Assembly (NCBI GenBank): GCA_001915925.1
Contig: MNRL01000019.1
Span: forward strand, 1-64,000
Source of the DNA: Clostridium sp. CAG:354_28_25
Lineage (GTDB): Bacteria; Bacillota; Clostridia; TANB77; CAG-508
Reading direction: 5' to 3'
Length of the DNA: 64,000 nucleotides
Part shown: positions 51,699 through 59,273 of the stretch, piece by piece
How positions within the stretch are numbered: the stretch's first letter is position 1
Layout: the number at the start of each line of letters is the position of its first letter
Notes under the pieces: generated by a model
The model's database searches: none
What the model saw: the letters and a program-made list of their open reading frames with translations, nothing else
What the model was told of the DNA's origin: nothing
Made by a program: the position numbers and the translations under genes

Positions 51699-52202
51699 TT
51701 GGCAGAAAAAAAAGAAAATAAAAAGGAACCAGAAGTAATAAAAGCAGATGAAATGGTAAAAAAAGAAGAGCTAGTAAAAAAAGAGCAAGAATATGATGAA
51801 TTAATGGACAGATATAAAAGGGTACTAGCAGAATTTGAAAATTATAAAAAAAGAAGTGCAAAAGAAAGAGACCAATTATATAACTCTATTATGGGAGATA
51901 TAATGACTGGAATTTTACCAGTATTAGATAATTTAGAAAAAGCAGTACAAGTAGAAACAAAAGATACTGGATATAAGCAAGGTGTTGAACTTGTATATAA
52001 ACAATTACAAGATTTGCTAAAAGCAAACGGAGTAGAAGAAATAGAAGCAGTAGGAAAAACTTTTGATCCAGAATTACACGAAGCAGTAAGTTCTGTAATT
52101 GACGAAAACTTAGGTGAAAAAGAAATAAAAGAAGATTACAGAAAAGGATACAAAATCGGAGATAGAGTTATAAGACATTCTATGGTCGTAGTAGCAAACT
52201 AA
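51699..52202 (+). CDS. grpE: Nucleotide exchange factor GrpE
   Basis: A 167-residue DnaK co-chaperone that releases ADP. It has a long N-terminal helix (Lys/Glu-rich coiled coil, about 1-75), then the conserved head: ILPVLDNLEKAV (about 73-84), KQGVELVYKQLQDLLKANGVEEI and HEAVSSV, ending in IGDRVIRHSMVVVAN. The start is a TTG 2 bp after the hrcA stop, with GAAAGAAGG 8 bp upstream. A series of hairpins separates it from the next gene. Confidence 0.94.
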   Translation: MAEKKENKKEPEVIKADEMVKKEELVKKEQEYDELMDRYKRVLAEFENYKKRSAKERDQLYNSIMGDIMTGILPVLDNLEKAVQVETKDTGYKQGVELVYKQLQDLLKANGVEEIEAVGKTFDPELHEAVSSVIDENLGEKEIKEDYRKGYKIGDRVIRHSMVVVAN

Positions 52203-52338
52203 GTTAGCTGTATGAACAAAGTGAGTTACAGATAACTTATGCAATCGAACAAAAGTGAGATTGTAATCATTAGAAAAAAAGTGAAACATAGAAATTTTAT
52301 TTAACCGAACGAAGCAAGTTTGTAAACTAATAAAAAGG
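52201..52338 (+). repeat. Three to four hairpins with conserved GAACAAAGTGAG loops
   Basis: Unit 1: AAGTTAGCTGTA/TACAGATAACTT stem with loop TGAACAAAGTGAGT (52213-52226). Unit 2: GCAAT/ATTGT stem with loop CGAACAAAAGTGAG (52246-52259). Unit 3: degenerate AAAAAAAGTGAA (about 52274-52285). Unit 4: loop CGAACGAAGCAAG (52306-52318). The unit 1 stem includes the grpE stop. Confidence 0.65.
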
Positions 52339-52347
52339 AAAATAAAT

Positions 52348-52941
52348 ATGAATAAAGAAATAGAAAGAAAATTTGCTGTAAAGTATTTACCAGAAAATTT
52401 AAATGTAGAAAGCATTGTGCATATAAAACAAGCTTTTATATATAGGGATAAGTTAACACTTATAAGAATAAGAGACATAAAGGAAAGTTATCCAAAAGAT
52501 AAGCAAATATATATTTATACACTAAAAACAAAAGGTGATATTGAATATAATAATAATTATGATGTTGCTAAAAAATATGAAATAGAAAATGAAATTGATA
52601 AAGAATTATTTGATAAGTTAATCAAAAATAAAATTAGTAACATAATAGAAAAAACAAGAATTAAAATACCAATAGAAAACAACCTAAAAGTTGAAATAGA
52701 TATATATTATGATTATTTAGAAGGATTACTTACAGCAGAAATAGAATTTCCAAACGAAGAATTAGCCAATAAATTCCAAAAACCAGCTTGGCTAGGTAAG
52801 GAATTAGGATATAAAAAATTATCAAATAGAAAATTAGCAGAAATGACAAAAGATGAATGGCAAAAAGAAGTTACAAAAGAAATGATAGAAAACAATAATA
52901 TTATAATTAAACAATTAAAAGATAATTATAATATAAAGTAA
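52348..52941 (+). CDS. CYTH domain protein (triphosphate tunnel enzyme)
   Basis: A 197-residue protein with the ExExK signature of CYTH/TTM enzymes right at the N-terminus (EIERKF, Glu4-Glu6-Lys8). It follows with alternating Arg/Lys and Glu strands (LIRIRD, YTLKTKG, YEIENEI, EKTRIKI, VEIDIYYDYL, TAEIEF) that form the eight-stranded tunnel. Relatives hydrolyse inorganic triphosphate or thiamine triphosphate, or act as adenylate cyclases. Its position between grpE and dnaK is unusual. AAAAAGGAAA precedes the start. Confidence 0.9.
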   Translation: MNKEIERKFAVKYLPENLNVESIVHIKQAFIYRDKLTLIRIRDIKESYPKDKQIYIYTLKTKGDIEYNNNYDVAKKYEIENEIDKELFDKLIKNKISNIIEKTRIKIPIENNLKVEIDIYYDYLEGLLTAEIEFPNEELANKFQKPAWLGKELGYKKLSNRKLAEMTKDEWQKEVTKEMIENNNIIIKQLKDNYNIK

Positions 52942-52986
52942 GTTATTAAGTTTTAAAATTTATATATTTTTTAGGAGGAATTTAAA

Positions 52987-54855
52987 ATGGGAAAAATTAT
53001 AGGAATTGACTTAGGAACAACAAATTCATGTGTTGCAGTTATGGAAGGTGGAGAAGCAGTAGTTATACCAAACGCAGAAGGAAATAGAACTACACCATCA
53101 GTTGTAGCATTCTCTAAAAATGGAGAAAGATTAGTAGGACAAATAGCAAAACGTCAAGCTGTTACAAACCCAGAAAACACAGTTATTTCAATCAAAAGAA
53201 AAATGGGAACAGCAGAAAAAGTTAAAATAGATGGAGATGAATTCTCACCACAAGAAATATCAGCAATGATATTACAAAAATTAAAGGCAGATGCAGAAAA
53301 TTATTTAGGACAAAAAGTTACACAAGCTGTTATAACAGTTCCAGCATACTTTAGCGATAGTCAAAGACAAGCAACAAAAGATGCAGGAAAAATAGCAGGA
53401 CTAGAAGTTTTAAGAATTATAAATGAGCCAACAGCAGCATCACTTGCTTATGGAATGGATAAAGAAGATCAAGATCAAAAAATAATGATTTATGATTTAG
53501 GTGGAGGAACATTCGATGTTTCTATTCTAGATATTGGTGATGGAGTATTCGAAGTTTTATCTACAAATGGTAATACACATTTAGGTGGAGATGACTTTGA
53601 CCAAAGAATTATAGATTACTTAGTATCAGAATTCAAAAAATCAAACGGAATAGATTTAAGTGCAGATAGAATGGCTATGCAAAGATTAAAAGAAGCAGCA
53701 GAAAAAGCTAAAATAGAATTATCTGGAATGCAACAAACCCAAATTAACTTACCATTTATTACAGCAGATAGCACAGGACCAAAACACTTAGATGTAACAT
53801 TAACAAGAGCTAAATTTGAAGAATTAATTAGTGATTTAATAGAAGCTACAAAAGTTCCAGTAGAACAAGCTTTAAAAGATGCAGGAATTACAGCTAACGA
53901 TTTACACAAAGTATTATTAGTTGGTGGTTCTACAAGAGTTCCAGCTGTACAAGAAGCTGTTAAGAAAATAACAGGAAAAGAACCAGATAAAGGAATTAAC
54001 CCAGATGAATGTGTTGCTATTGGTGCAGCAATCCAAGGTGGAGTACTTTCTGGAGATGTTAAAGACCTAGTATTACTAGATGTAACACCATTATCATTAG
54101 GTATCGAAACATATGGTGGAGTATTTACAAAATTAATTGACAGAAATACAACAATACCAACAAAGAAATCACAAGTATTTTCTACAGCAGCAGATGGTCA
54201 AACAGCAGTTGAAATTCATGTTCTTCAAGGTGAAAGAGAAATGGCTTCTGGAAACAAAACATTAGGAAGATTCCAATTAACAGGAATTCCAGCAGCTCCA
54301 AGAGGAGTACCACAAATCGAAGTCACTTTTGATATTGATGCAAATGGTATAGTTCACGTATCTGCAAAAGATATGGCAACAGGAAATGAACAAAATGTTG
54401 TTATTACAGCATCAACAAACTTATCAGATGAAGATATCGAAAAAGCTGTAAAAGATGCAGAAGCACATGCTGCAGAAGATAAGAAGATGAAAGAAGATAT
54501 CGAAGTTAGAAATAATGCAGAGAGCTTAATCTTTAATACAGAAAAAACATTGAAAGATATTGGAGATAAAATAAGCAATGAAGAAAAATCTAAAGTAGAA
54601 GCAGAACTTGAAAACTTAAAGAAAACACTAGAAGGAAAAGATACAGAAGCAATTAAGAATGCTACAGAAAAATTAACATCTGTATTCTACGAAATAACAG
54701 AAAAATTATATAAAAATGCAAATCCAAATGCAGGAGCAGCTGGAGCTAATACAGACGCTGGAGCAAACGGAACAGCAGAAGGGCCAAAGACAGATGAAAA
54801 TGGAAATGTATATGATGCAGATTATAAAGTAGAAGATGATAATGATAAAAAATAA
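52987..54855 (+). CDS. dnaK: Molecular chaperone DnaK (Hsp70)
   Basis: A 622-residue ATP-driven chaperone. IGIDLGTTNSCVAVMEGG begins the nucleotide-binding domain, with NEPTAASLAYG, the DLGGGTFDVS phosphate loop and GGSTRVPAVQ; the substrate-binding domain begins after LLDVTPLSLGIETYGG (about 361-376) and is followed by a helical lid and an Ala/Gly/Asn-rich tail ending in DDNDKK. The lack of the extra NBD segment marks a Gram-positive type. TTAGGAGGAA precedes the start. Confidence 0.98.
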   Translation: MGKIIGIDLGTTNSCVAVMEGGEAVVIPNAEGNRTTPSVVAFSKNGERLVGQIAKRQAVTNPENTVISIKRKMGTAEKVKIDGDEFSPQEISAMILQKLKADAENYLGQKVTQAVITVPAYFSDSQRQATKDAGKIAGLEVLRIINEPTAASLAYGMDKEDQDQKIMIYDLGGGTFDVSILDIGDGVFEVLSTNGNTHLGGDDFDQRIIDYLVSEFKKSNGIDLSADRMAMQRLKEAAEKAKIELSGMQQTQINLPFITADSTGPKHLDVTLTRAKFEELISDLIEATKVPVEQALKDAGITANDLHKVLLVGGSTRVPAVQEAVKKITGKEPDKGINPDECVAIGAAIQGGVLSGDVKDLVLLDVTPLSLGIETYGGVFTKLIDRNTTIPTKKSQVFSTAADGQTAVEIHVLQGEREMASGNKTLGRFQLTGIPAAPRGVPQIEVTFDIDANGIVHVSAKDMATGNEQNVVITASTNLSDEDIEKAVKDAEAHAAEDKKMKEDIEVRNNAESLIFNTEKTLKDIGDKISNEEKSKVEAELENLKKTLEGKDTEAIKNATEKLTSVFYEITEKLYKNANPNAGAAGANTDAGANGTAEGPKTDENGNVYDADYKVEDDNDKK

Positions 54856-54862
54856 TGTTTAA

Positions 54863-54888
54863 TATTGGAGGTTTAAAAGCCTCCAATA
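54863..54888 (+). other. dnaK-dnaJ intergenic hairpin
   Basis: TATTGGAGG pairs perfectly with CCTCCAATA around an 8-nt loop and no T run follows. It is likely an mRNA processing or stability element, or a partial attenuator that lowers dnaJ relative to dnaK. The left arm sequesters a GGAGG. Confidence 0.6.
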
Positions 54889-54917
54889 ATTAAGCTTGTT
54901 ATAAATTGGAGGATATA

Positions 54918-56072
54918 ATGGCAGAAAAAAGAGATTATTATGAAGTTTTAGGAGTTAATAAAAATGCAACAGATGATGAACTAAAAAGGGCTTTTAGAAA
55001 AATGGCTAAAAAATATCATCCAGATGCAAATCCAAATAATAGAAAAGAAGCAGAGGAAAAGTTTAAAGAAGTAAATGAAGCTTATGAAACACTTTCTGAT
55101 CCTCAAAAAAGAAAGATGTATGACCAATTTGGCTTTAATGGTCCACAAGGATTTGGTGGTCAAGGAGCTGGCCAAGGTGGATATTATTCATATACTTCTA
55201 ATGGGTTTGATGGATTTAGTGGCTTTGGAGATTTTGGCGATATATTTAGTTCATTCTTTTCTGGGTTTGGTGGTTCTTCTGGAAGAAGTAATAGAAATGG
55301 TCCAAAAAGAGGTAGAGATTTAAGACATGATTTAGAGATTACTTTTGAAGAAGCATATTCAGGAATAAAAAAGGAATTTGTTATAAATAGAAATGAAAAA
55401 TGTACAACTTGTAACGGAAGTGGTGCAAAACCTGGAACAAATCCTGTAACATGTCCAAATTGTCATGGAACTGGTCAAGTAACACAAGTTCAAAACACAA
55501 TATTAGGACAAATGCAAACAACTAGAACTTGTTCTGAATGCCATGGAACTGGTAAAATTATAAAAGAGCCATGTACAACTTGTAGAGGAAGAGGAACAGT
55601 AAGGAAACAAGCAAAAGTTACTATAAATATTCCAGCAGGAATTGATGATAATCAAACATTAATCTTGAAAAAAGAAGGAGAGCCAGGTGAAAGAGGCGGA
55701 GAAAATGGAGATATCTATGTAACAGTACATTTGAAGAGACACAGTATTTTTACTAGAAAAGATAATAATGTATTATGCGATATTCCAATTACGATAACTC
55801 AAGCTACACTTGGTGCAGAACTAGAGATACCAATGGTAAATGGCGAAAAGGTAAAATATAAAATACCAGAAGCAACTCAAACAGGAACAAGATTTACTAT
55901 ACGAAATAAAGGATTTAAAGCTATTAATGGAAATTGGCAGGGAGATTTTATATTTACTGTTAATGTACAAACTCCAAAAAAACTAACAAAAGAACAAAGA
56001 GATTTATTGTTACAACTTGCTAAAACTATGAATGAACAACCTCCAGTAAAGAAAAGAGGATTATTTGGATAG
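54918..56072 (+). CDS. dnaJ: Chaperone DnaJ (Hsp40)
   Basis: A 384-residue co-chaperone that stimulates the DnaK ATPase. J domain 1-68 with the HPD motif in KKYHPDANPNN, a Gly/Phe-rich linker (about 74-125), four zinc-binding repeats (CTTCNGSG, CPNCHGTG, CSECHGTG, CTTCRGRG, about 155-220) and C-terminal substrate-binding barrels. It is a class I DnaJ of normal length. The start at 54918 is preferred to an ATG 12 bp upstream because TTGGAGGAT is then well placed. Confidence 0.97.
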   Translation: MAEKRDYYEVLGVNKNATDDELKRAFRKMAKKYHPDANPNNRKEAEEKFKEVNEAYETLSDPQKRKMYDQFGFNGPQGFGGQGAGQGGYYSYTSNGFDGFSGFGDFGDIFSSFFSGFGGSSGRSNRNGPKRGRDLRHDLEITFEEAYSGIKKEFVINRNEKCTTCNGSGAKPGTNPVTCPNCHGTGQVTQVQNTILGQMQTTRTCSECHGTGKIIKEPCTTCRGRGTVRKQAKVTINIPAGIDDNQTLILKKEGEPGERGGENGDIYVTVHLKRHSIFTRKDNNVLCDIPITITQATLGAELEIPMVNGEKVKYKIPEATQTGTRFTIRNKGFKAINGNWQGDFIFTVNVQTPKKLTKEQRDLLLQLAKTMNEQPPVKKRGLFG

Positions 56073-56078
56073 AAATTT

Positions 56079-56107
56079 CGGGATTTGGGGACGTTGTTTA
56101 AATCCCG
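56079..56107 (+). repeat. REP-like palindrome after dnaJ
   Basis: CGGGATTT, core GGGGACGTTG, AAATCCCG. The ends form an 8-bp inverted repeat. Confidence 0.8.
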
Positions 56108-56130
56108 ATTAATATATATGAATCAAAAAT

Positions 56131-56168
56131 GTCAAGATAGAATTTATATTTCTTTTCTTGACTTTTTT
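56131..56168 (+). terminator. Terminator of the heat-shock operon
   Basis: GTCAAGA pairs with TCTTGAC across an 18-nt loop, followed by six T. Confidence 0.7.
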
Positions 56169-56175
56169 GATGCTA

Positions 56176-56222
56176 GTAAAAAAATTTAGCCAGACGAATG
56201 TATGATATTTCGTCTGGCTAAA
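56176..56222 (-). terminator. Terminator of the minus-strand orphan
   Basis: TTTAGCCAGACGAA pairs perfectly with TTCGTCTGGCTAAA (14 bp); on the minus strand seven T follow. Confidence 0.85.
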
Positions 56223-56228
56223 AGATGG

Positions 56229-56912
56229 TCATTTAATCGGAACATACAAGCTTTTGTCGTGTTTGTAACCACTATCTTTTAAAGCTGCTACCATTGGATT
56301 AATATTGGTATCATCCTTTATTAGATAAGTGTCACCGTCACCTGCATAAACTAACAACAGGTGGTTCTCATTGTCTGTATTAAATTTTCCCACTTTACTT
56401 TTATCAATATGTGGAAATTTAATACTTGCCATCGGATAGAACATCCGGTGAGCTTTCTGGTCATAAATGCCAGTAAATGGGATTTTGGATGAAGGTGTTA
56501 AAAAGTCAAAAATTCCAAGGTCCCATCTCTCTAGTCTAAGGAGAGTATGAGCAGTGGATGCATTTAATTGCCCAATCACATTTATCATGTGATACCACTC
56601 GGTTTGATCCTTTGTATATAGTGGCATATGATTTGAAGTAAGTCTTACCGGCAAGATATCGTCAGACACCTTTTTAAAATTAAAACTTTTTAAGAGGGCA
56701 TCAAGCCCAAAGAGTGCCGGAATAATAAATGTTCCGAATCCAGCAGCAAAGATATAGAAATCTTTATTTTTGGAATGATTAAAGATTCTGCCCTTTGTTT
56801 CTGCCGGAAAAATGTTGAAACGTTCTCCTTTAAGATTTTTGAAGGTTATTCCCTCCTTAGGAATTTTAAAAGCCCGTCCAACAAGTTCTACACCATCTAC
56901 TTTAGTAATCAT
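56229..56912 (-). CDS. Hypothetical protein of atypical composition (227 aa)
   Basis: A 227-residue soluble protein I do not recognise. It has hydrophobic strands (DFYIFAAGFGTFIIPALFG, about 52-70), Asn- and His-rich turns (TSNHMPLY, YHMINVIGQLNAS), and a C-terminal GDGDTYLI segment. It is the only gene in the window ending in TGA, and its codons (CCG, GGA, AAG, GCC) are richer in G+C than the neighbours, so it looks imported. The start at 56912 has GGAGGATGG 5 bp upstream. A TTGCTT-17-TATAAT promoter lies in the gap to the divergent cupin gene. Confidence 0.7.
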   Translation of the reverse strand: MITKVDGVELVGRAFKIPKEGITFKNLKGERFNIFPAETKGRIFNHSKNKDFYIFAAGFGTFIIPALFGLDALLKSFNFKKVSDDILPVRLTSNHMPLYTKDQTEWYHMINVIGQLNASTAHTLLRLERWDLGIFDFLTPSSKIPFTGIYDQKAHRMFYPMASIKFPHIDKSKVGKFNTDNENHLLLVYAGDGDTYLIKDDTNINPMVAALKDSGYKHDKSLYVPIK

Positions 56913-56966
56913 TTTTCCATCCTCCATTGTTGTTGATTGGAATCTAAACAGCTTGTTATCGCAAAA

Positions 56967-56995
56967 ATTATATCATAATTTACATAAAAAAGCAA
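56967..56995 (-). promoter_or_regulatory. Promoter of the minus-strand orphan
   Basis: On the minus strand: TTGCTT, 17 bp, TATAAT. A weaker plus-strand TTGCAA-17-TAAGCT at 57000-57028 may serve the divergent cupin gene. Confidence 0.6.
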
Positions 56996-57078
56996 CATCT
57001 TGCAAAAACACAAAAATTATGTTAAGCTAGTGAAGATAACAATATAACAATTTCCTAATCAATAAAGGAGGAAAAAAT

Positions 57079-57384
57079 ATGAAACTTTTAAACGAACTAG
57101 TACAAAAAGATTTTACCGAGAAGATTTCCGATGGAATTGGAAAAGCAATCTTGTTTCCAAAAGAAGCAAGCTGTATCCGGATAGAACCGGGAAAAGAAAT
57201 TGAACTGCATCACCATGATAAGGACCATGAGATATATATGGTTTTACATGGAGAGGTTGTAATTTTAGGAAATCTATATAAGAAAGGAGAGTTTCATGTT
57301 TGCAATTGTGGCGAATCACACAATTGTAGAAATTCGGGAGCCACCGAAACCATATTGTTAACAATGAAGATAGACGCGGAGTAA
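57079..57384 (+). CDS. Small cupin domain protein
   Basis: A 101-residue single-domain cupin. The metal-binding motif 1 is seen as LHHHDKDHEIYMVLHGE (His44-46, His50, Glu51) and a C-terminal His (81) follows CNCGES. Two extra Cys pairs near 75-83 are unusual. Such small cupins bind metals or act as isomerases or sensors. It is divergent from the TGA-terminated orphan, shares its richer G+C codon use, and has AAAGGAGG upstream and a GACGCGGA-based terminator after it. Confidence 0.8.
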   Translation: MKLLNELVQKDFTEKISDGIGKAILFPKEASCIRIEPGKEIELHHHDKDHEIYMVLHGEVVILGNLYKKGEFHVCNCGESHNCRNSGATETILLTMKIDAE

Positions 57385-57397
57385 TCCGCGTCATTTT
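57373..57397 (+). terminator. Terminator of the cupin gene
   Basis: GACGCGGA pairs with TCCGCGTC around GTAA, followed by ATTTTC. The left arm is in the last codons. Confidence 0.75.
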
Positions 57398-57473
57398 CAT
57401 ACTTATATATTACCTCAACTTAAACCGAAAATTACTTAGTTAATCTTACGCATAGTTATAATTTGAATCAAAA

Positions 57474-57506
57474 GAGGGATTTTAAGAACGTCCCCAAAAT
57501 CCCTAA
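57474..57506 (+). repeat. REP-like palindrome before the amidoligase gene
   Basis: AGGGATTTT, core AAGAACGTCCCC, AAAATCCCT. This copy is inverted relative to the cores at 39713 and 56079. Confidence 0.8.
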
Positions 57507-57514
57507 AGTACATA

Positions 57515-57543
57515 TTGGCAAAAAGAAAATGTAGTGATATAAT
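57515..57543 (+). promoter_or_regulatory. SigA-type promoter of the amidoligase operon
   Basis: TTGGCA, 17 bp, TATAAT, 27 bp before the start. Confidence 0.65.
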
Positions 57544-57570
57544 TTAGAAAAAATATGCGAAGAGGTAAAA

Positions 57571-58680
57571 ATGAAATACGAAGGACAATACGAAAAGCTA
57601 AATTTGCCAGCTTATATGAAATTTGGAATAGAAATAGAAGCTAATAATGTTCAAACGAAAAATGGGTTATATGCTGGCGAAAGTGCGAAGTTTATAACCG
57701 ATAGAAACTGGCATATGGCAACAAAATGGGAAGAAAGTTTAGTTGGAGAAAATGGAGCAGAACTTGTTTCACCAATTTTAACAGATACGGAAACTACATG
57801 GAGGAATATAGCAGAAATCTGTAGTAAGATTAAAGAATTTCCAAAAGATAAAAGTAAAGAAGTTAAGGCAGACGAGAAATGTGGATTACATGTGCATTTT
57901 GATGCAGAATATTTATCAAGTGATCCTAAAAAAATGAAAAATTTTCTTAATATATATGCTGAAGCCGAAGAACTTATATATAAAATGTGTAATGATAAAA
58001 ATGATCCAATACGACCTAAAGCTATAAACAAAAATTTTCATGGATTATCAAATGTTATTTCTGCTATTTGGAGAAATGGTATGGCAACACCTACTAGCAA
58101 AAAAATATTGAAAAAGCTTAATAATGGAACGTTAAAGGTATCACATAAAAAATTTGGAAAATTAAGAATGGTTGCTAGTAAATTTAAGCTAGACGAAAGA
58201 AGATATGCAGGGCTTAATCTAACTAATATTGGAAATAGCAAGAAAAATACCATAGAATTTAGGATGGCTAATGGAACACTTAATCCAGAAGTAATAAAAC
58301 AAAATGTATTTTTATATGCATCAATTATAGATACAGCTGTGAAGATGACAGAGAAACCAGAAAAATATGAACAAAAAATGCAAAAGTTTTTAAATCACGA
58401 TGTTACAGAACAAGAAAAAGCACAAAGTTTTTTAAATTTGATTATAGATTCTGACGAGGATAAAAAGATATATTTAGATAGATGGGAATCTGTAAAAGAT
58501 GCTAAAGTTTTTTCTAAAAATGCTAGAAAGGGATTTGCAACAACTTTTAAAAGAGAAGAATTTAAAGATATAGCAACAAGAACTAAGGGAAGCAAGATAA
58601 GAGCAACATTTAATAAAATAAAAGATTTTGTATATGCCAAAGAAGAAAGAGGAGATAAAGAAGATAATGTTAGAACTTAG
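57571..58680 (+). CDS. Amidoligase family protein (glutamine-synthetase-like fold)
   Basis: A 369-residue putative COOH-NH2 ligase. Visible family blocks: FGIEIE (18-23, metal Glu pair), NGAELVSPIL (61-70), CGLHVHFD (104-111, His pair and Asp), RRYAGLNLTN (210-219), and NTIEFRMANGTL (226-237, Glu and Arg). Amidoligase_2 proteins are thought to form amide or peptide bonds using ATP, acting on peptides, proteins or small molecules; no substrate is known here. It overlaps the next gene by 14 bp. AGAGGTAAAA precedes the ATG. The last 40 residues are basic. Confidence 0.85.
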   Translation: MKYEGQYEKLNLPAYMKFGIEIEANNVQTKNGLYAGESAKFITDRNWHMATKWEESLVGENGAELVSPILTDTETTWRNIAEICSKIKEFPKDKSKEVKADEKCGLHVHFDAEYLSSDPKKMKNFLNIYAEAEELIYKMCNDKNDPIRPKAINKNFHGLSNVISAIWRNGMATPTSKKILKKLNNGTLKVSHKKFGKLRMVASKFKLDERRYAGLNLTNIGNSKKNTIEFRMANGTLNPEVIKQNVFLYASIIDTAVKMTEKPEKYEQKMQKFLNHDVTEQEKAQSFLNLIIDSDEDKKIYLDRWESVKDAKVFSKNARKGFATTFKREEFKDIATRTKGSKIRATFNKIKDFVYAKEERGDKEDNVRT

Positions 58681-59095
58681 ATATAGAAATGCTTTTAAAG
58701 AAGTAGATGAAATATTAAGGTATACAGATATAGATTTAGTAAATAAGATTCCTAAAAAGTTTATTGATTTTTTGAGAGCGAATATGAATAATGACTACGA
58801 ATTTAATGTACAAGAAGGACTCCGTTTAAATAAACAAAAACTATCTGAAGAAGCTAATAATATCTTGGCTTTAATATATAGAGATTATTGGTCAACAGAA
58901 GAAGAAAAAGAAGAATTTAGAAAAAAGGATGAAGAAGAAAGAAAATTAAATGAAGAAAAATTGAAGCATATATTTGACAGAAAGGATAATGATCCAATAG
59001 AAGAAAAAAAGAATAATAAACTTATAAAAATAGAACATGAAAGCTTTATAAAAAGATTATTTTCAAGGTTAAAAAGATTTTTTTGGAAGAATTAA
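58667..59095 (+). CDS. Small partner protein of the amidoligase (142 aa)
   Basis: A 142-residue protein that overlaps the amidoligase gene by 14 bp. N-terminal 75 residues are helical (LRYRNAFKEVDEILRYTD, VNKIPKKFIDFLRANMNND), then a YRDYWSTEEEKEEF segment and a long Lys/Glu tail ending in FIKRLFSRLKRFFWKN, a strongly basic amphipathic end. No enzyme motif is visible. Tight coupling suggests an accessory, substrate or targeting role for the amidoligase. The start at 58667 is chosen because the overlap then matches a GAGGAGA site, 11 bp upstream. Confidence 0.7.
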   Translation: MLELRYRNAFKEVDEILRYTDIDLVNKIPKKFIDFLRANMNNDYEFNVQEGLRLNKQKLSEEANNILALIYRDYWSTEEEKEEFRKKDEEERKLNEEKLKHIFDRKDNDPIEEKKNNKLIKIEHESFIKRLFSRLKRFFWKN

Positions 59096-59125
59096 AAAAG
59101 GCGTAATTATTTTTGCGTCTTTTTA
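59094..59125 (+). terminator. Terminator of the amidoligase operon
   Basis: AAAAAGGCGTAA pairs with TTGCGTCTTTTT around TTATTT, followed by AATT. Confidence 0.7.
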
Positions 59126-59204
59126 ATTATGTCAAATAAAATTGTTGTAATTAGTAAAAGCATAATTTTCTACTAAAAAATATTGCAAAGTTATGTCAAA
59201 TTAT

Positions 59205-59234
59205 TTTACAGAATTATGAGTTATATGATATAAT
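59205..59234 (+). promoter_or_regulatory. SigA-type promoter for ispH-murB-yvcK
   Basis: TTTACA, 18 bp, TATAAT, 39 bp before ispH. Confidence 0.6.
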
Positions 59235-59273
59235 GCAAACTATGAAAGCATAAAATAAAATAGGAGATATTAT

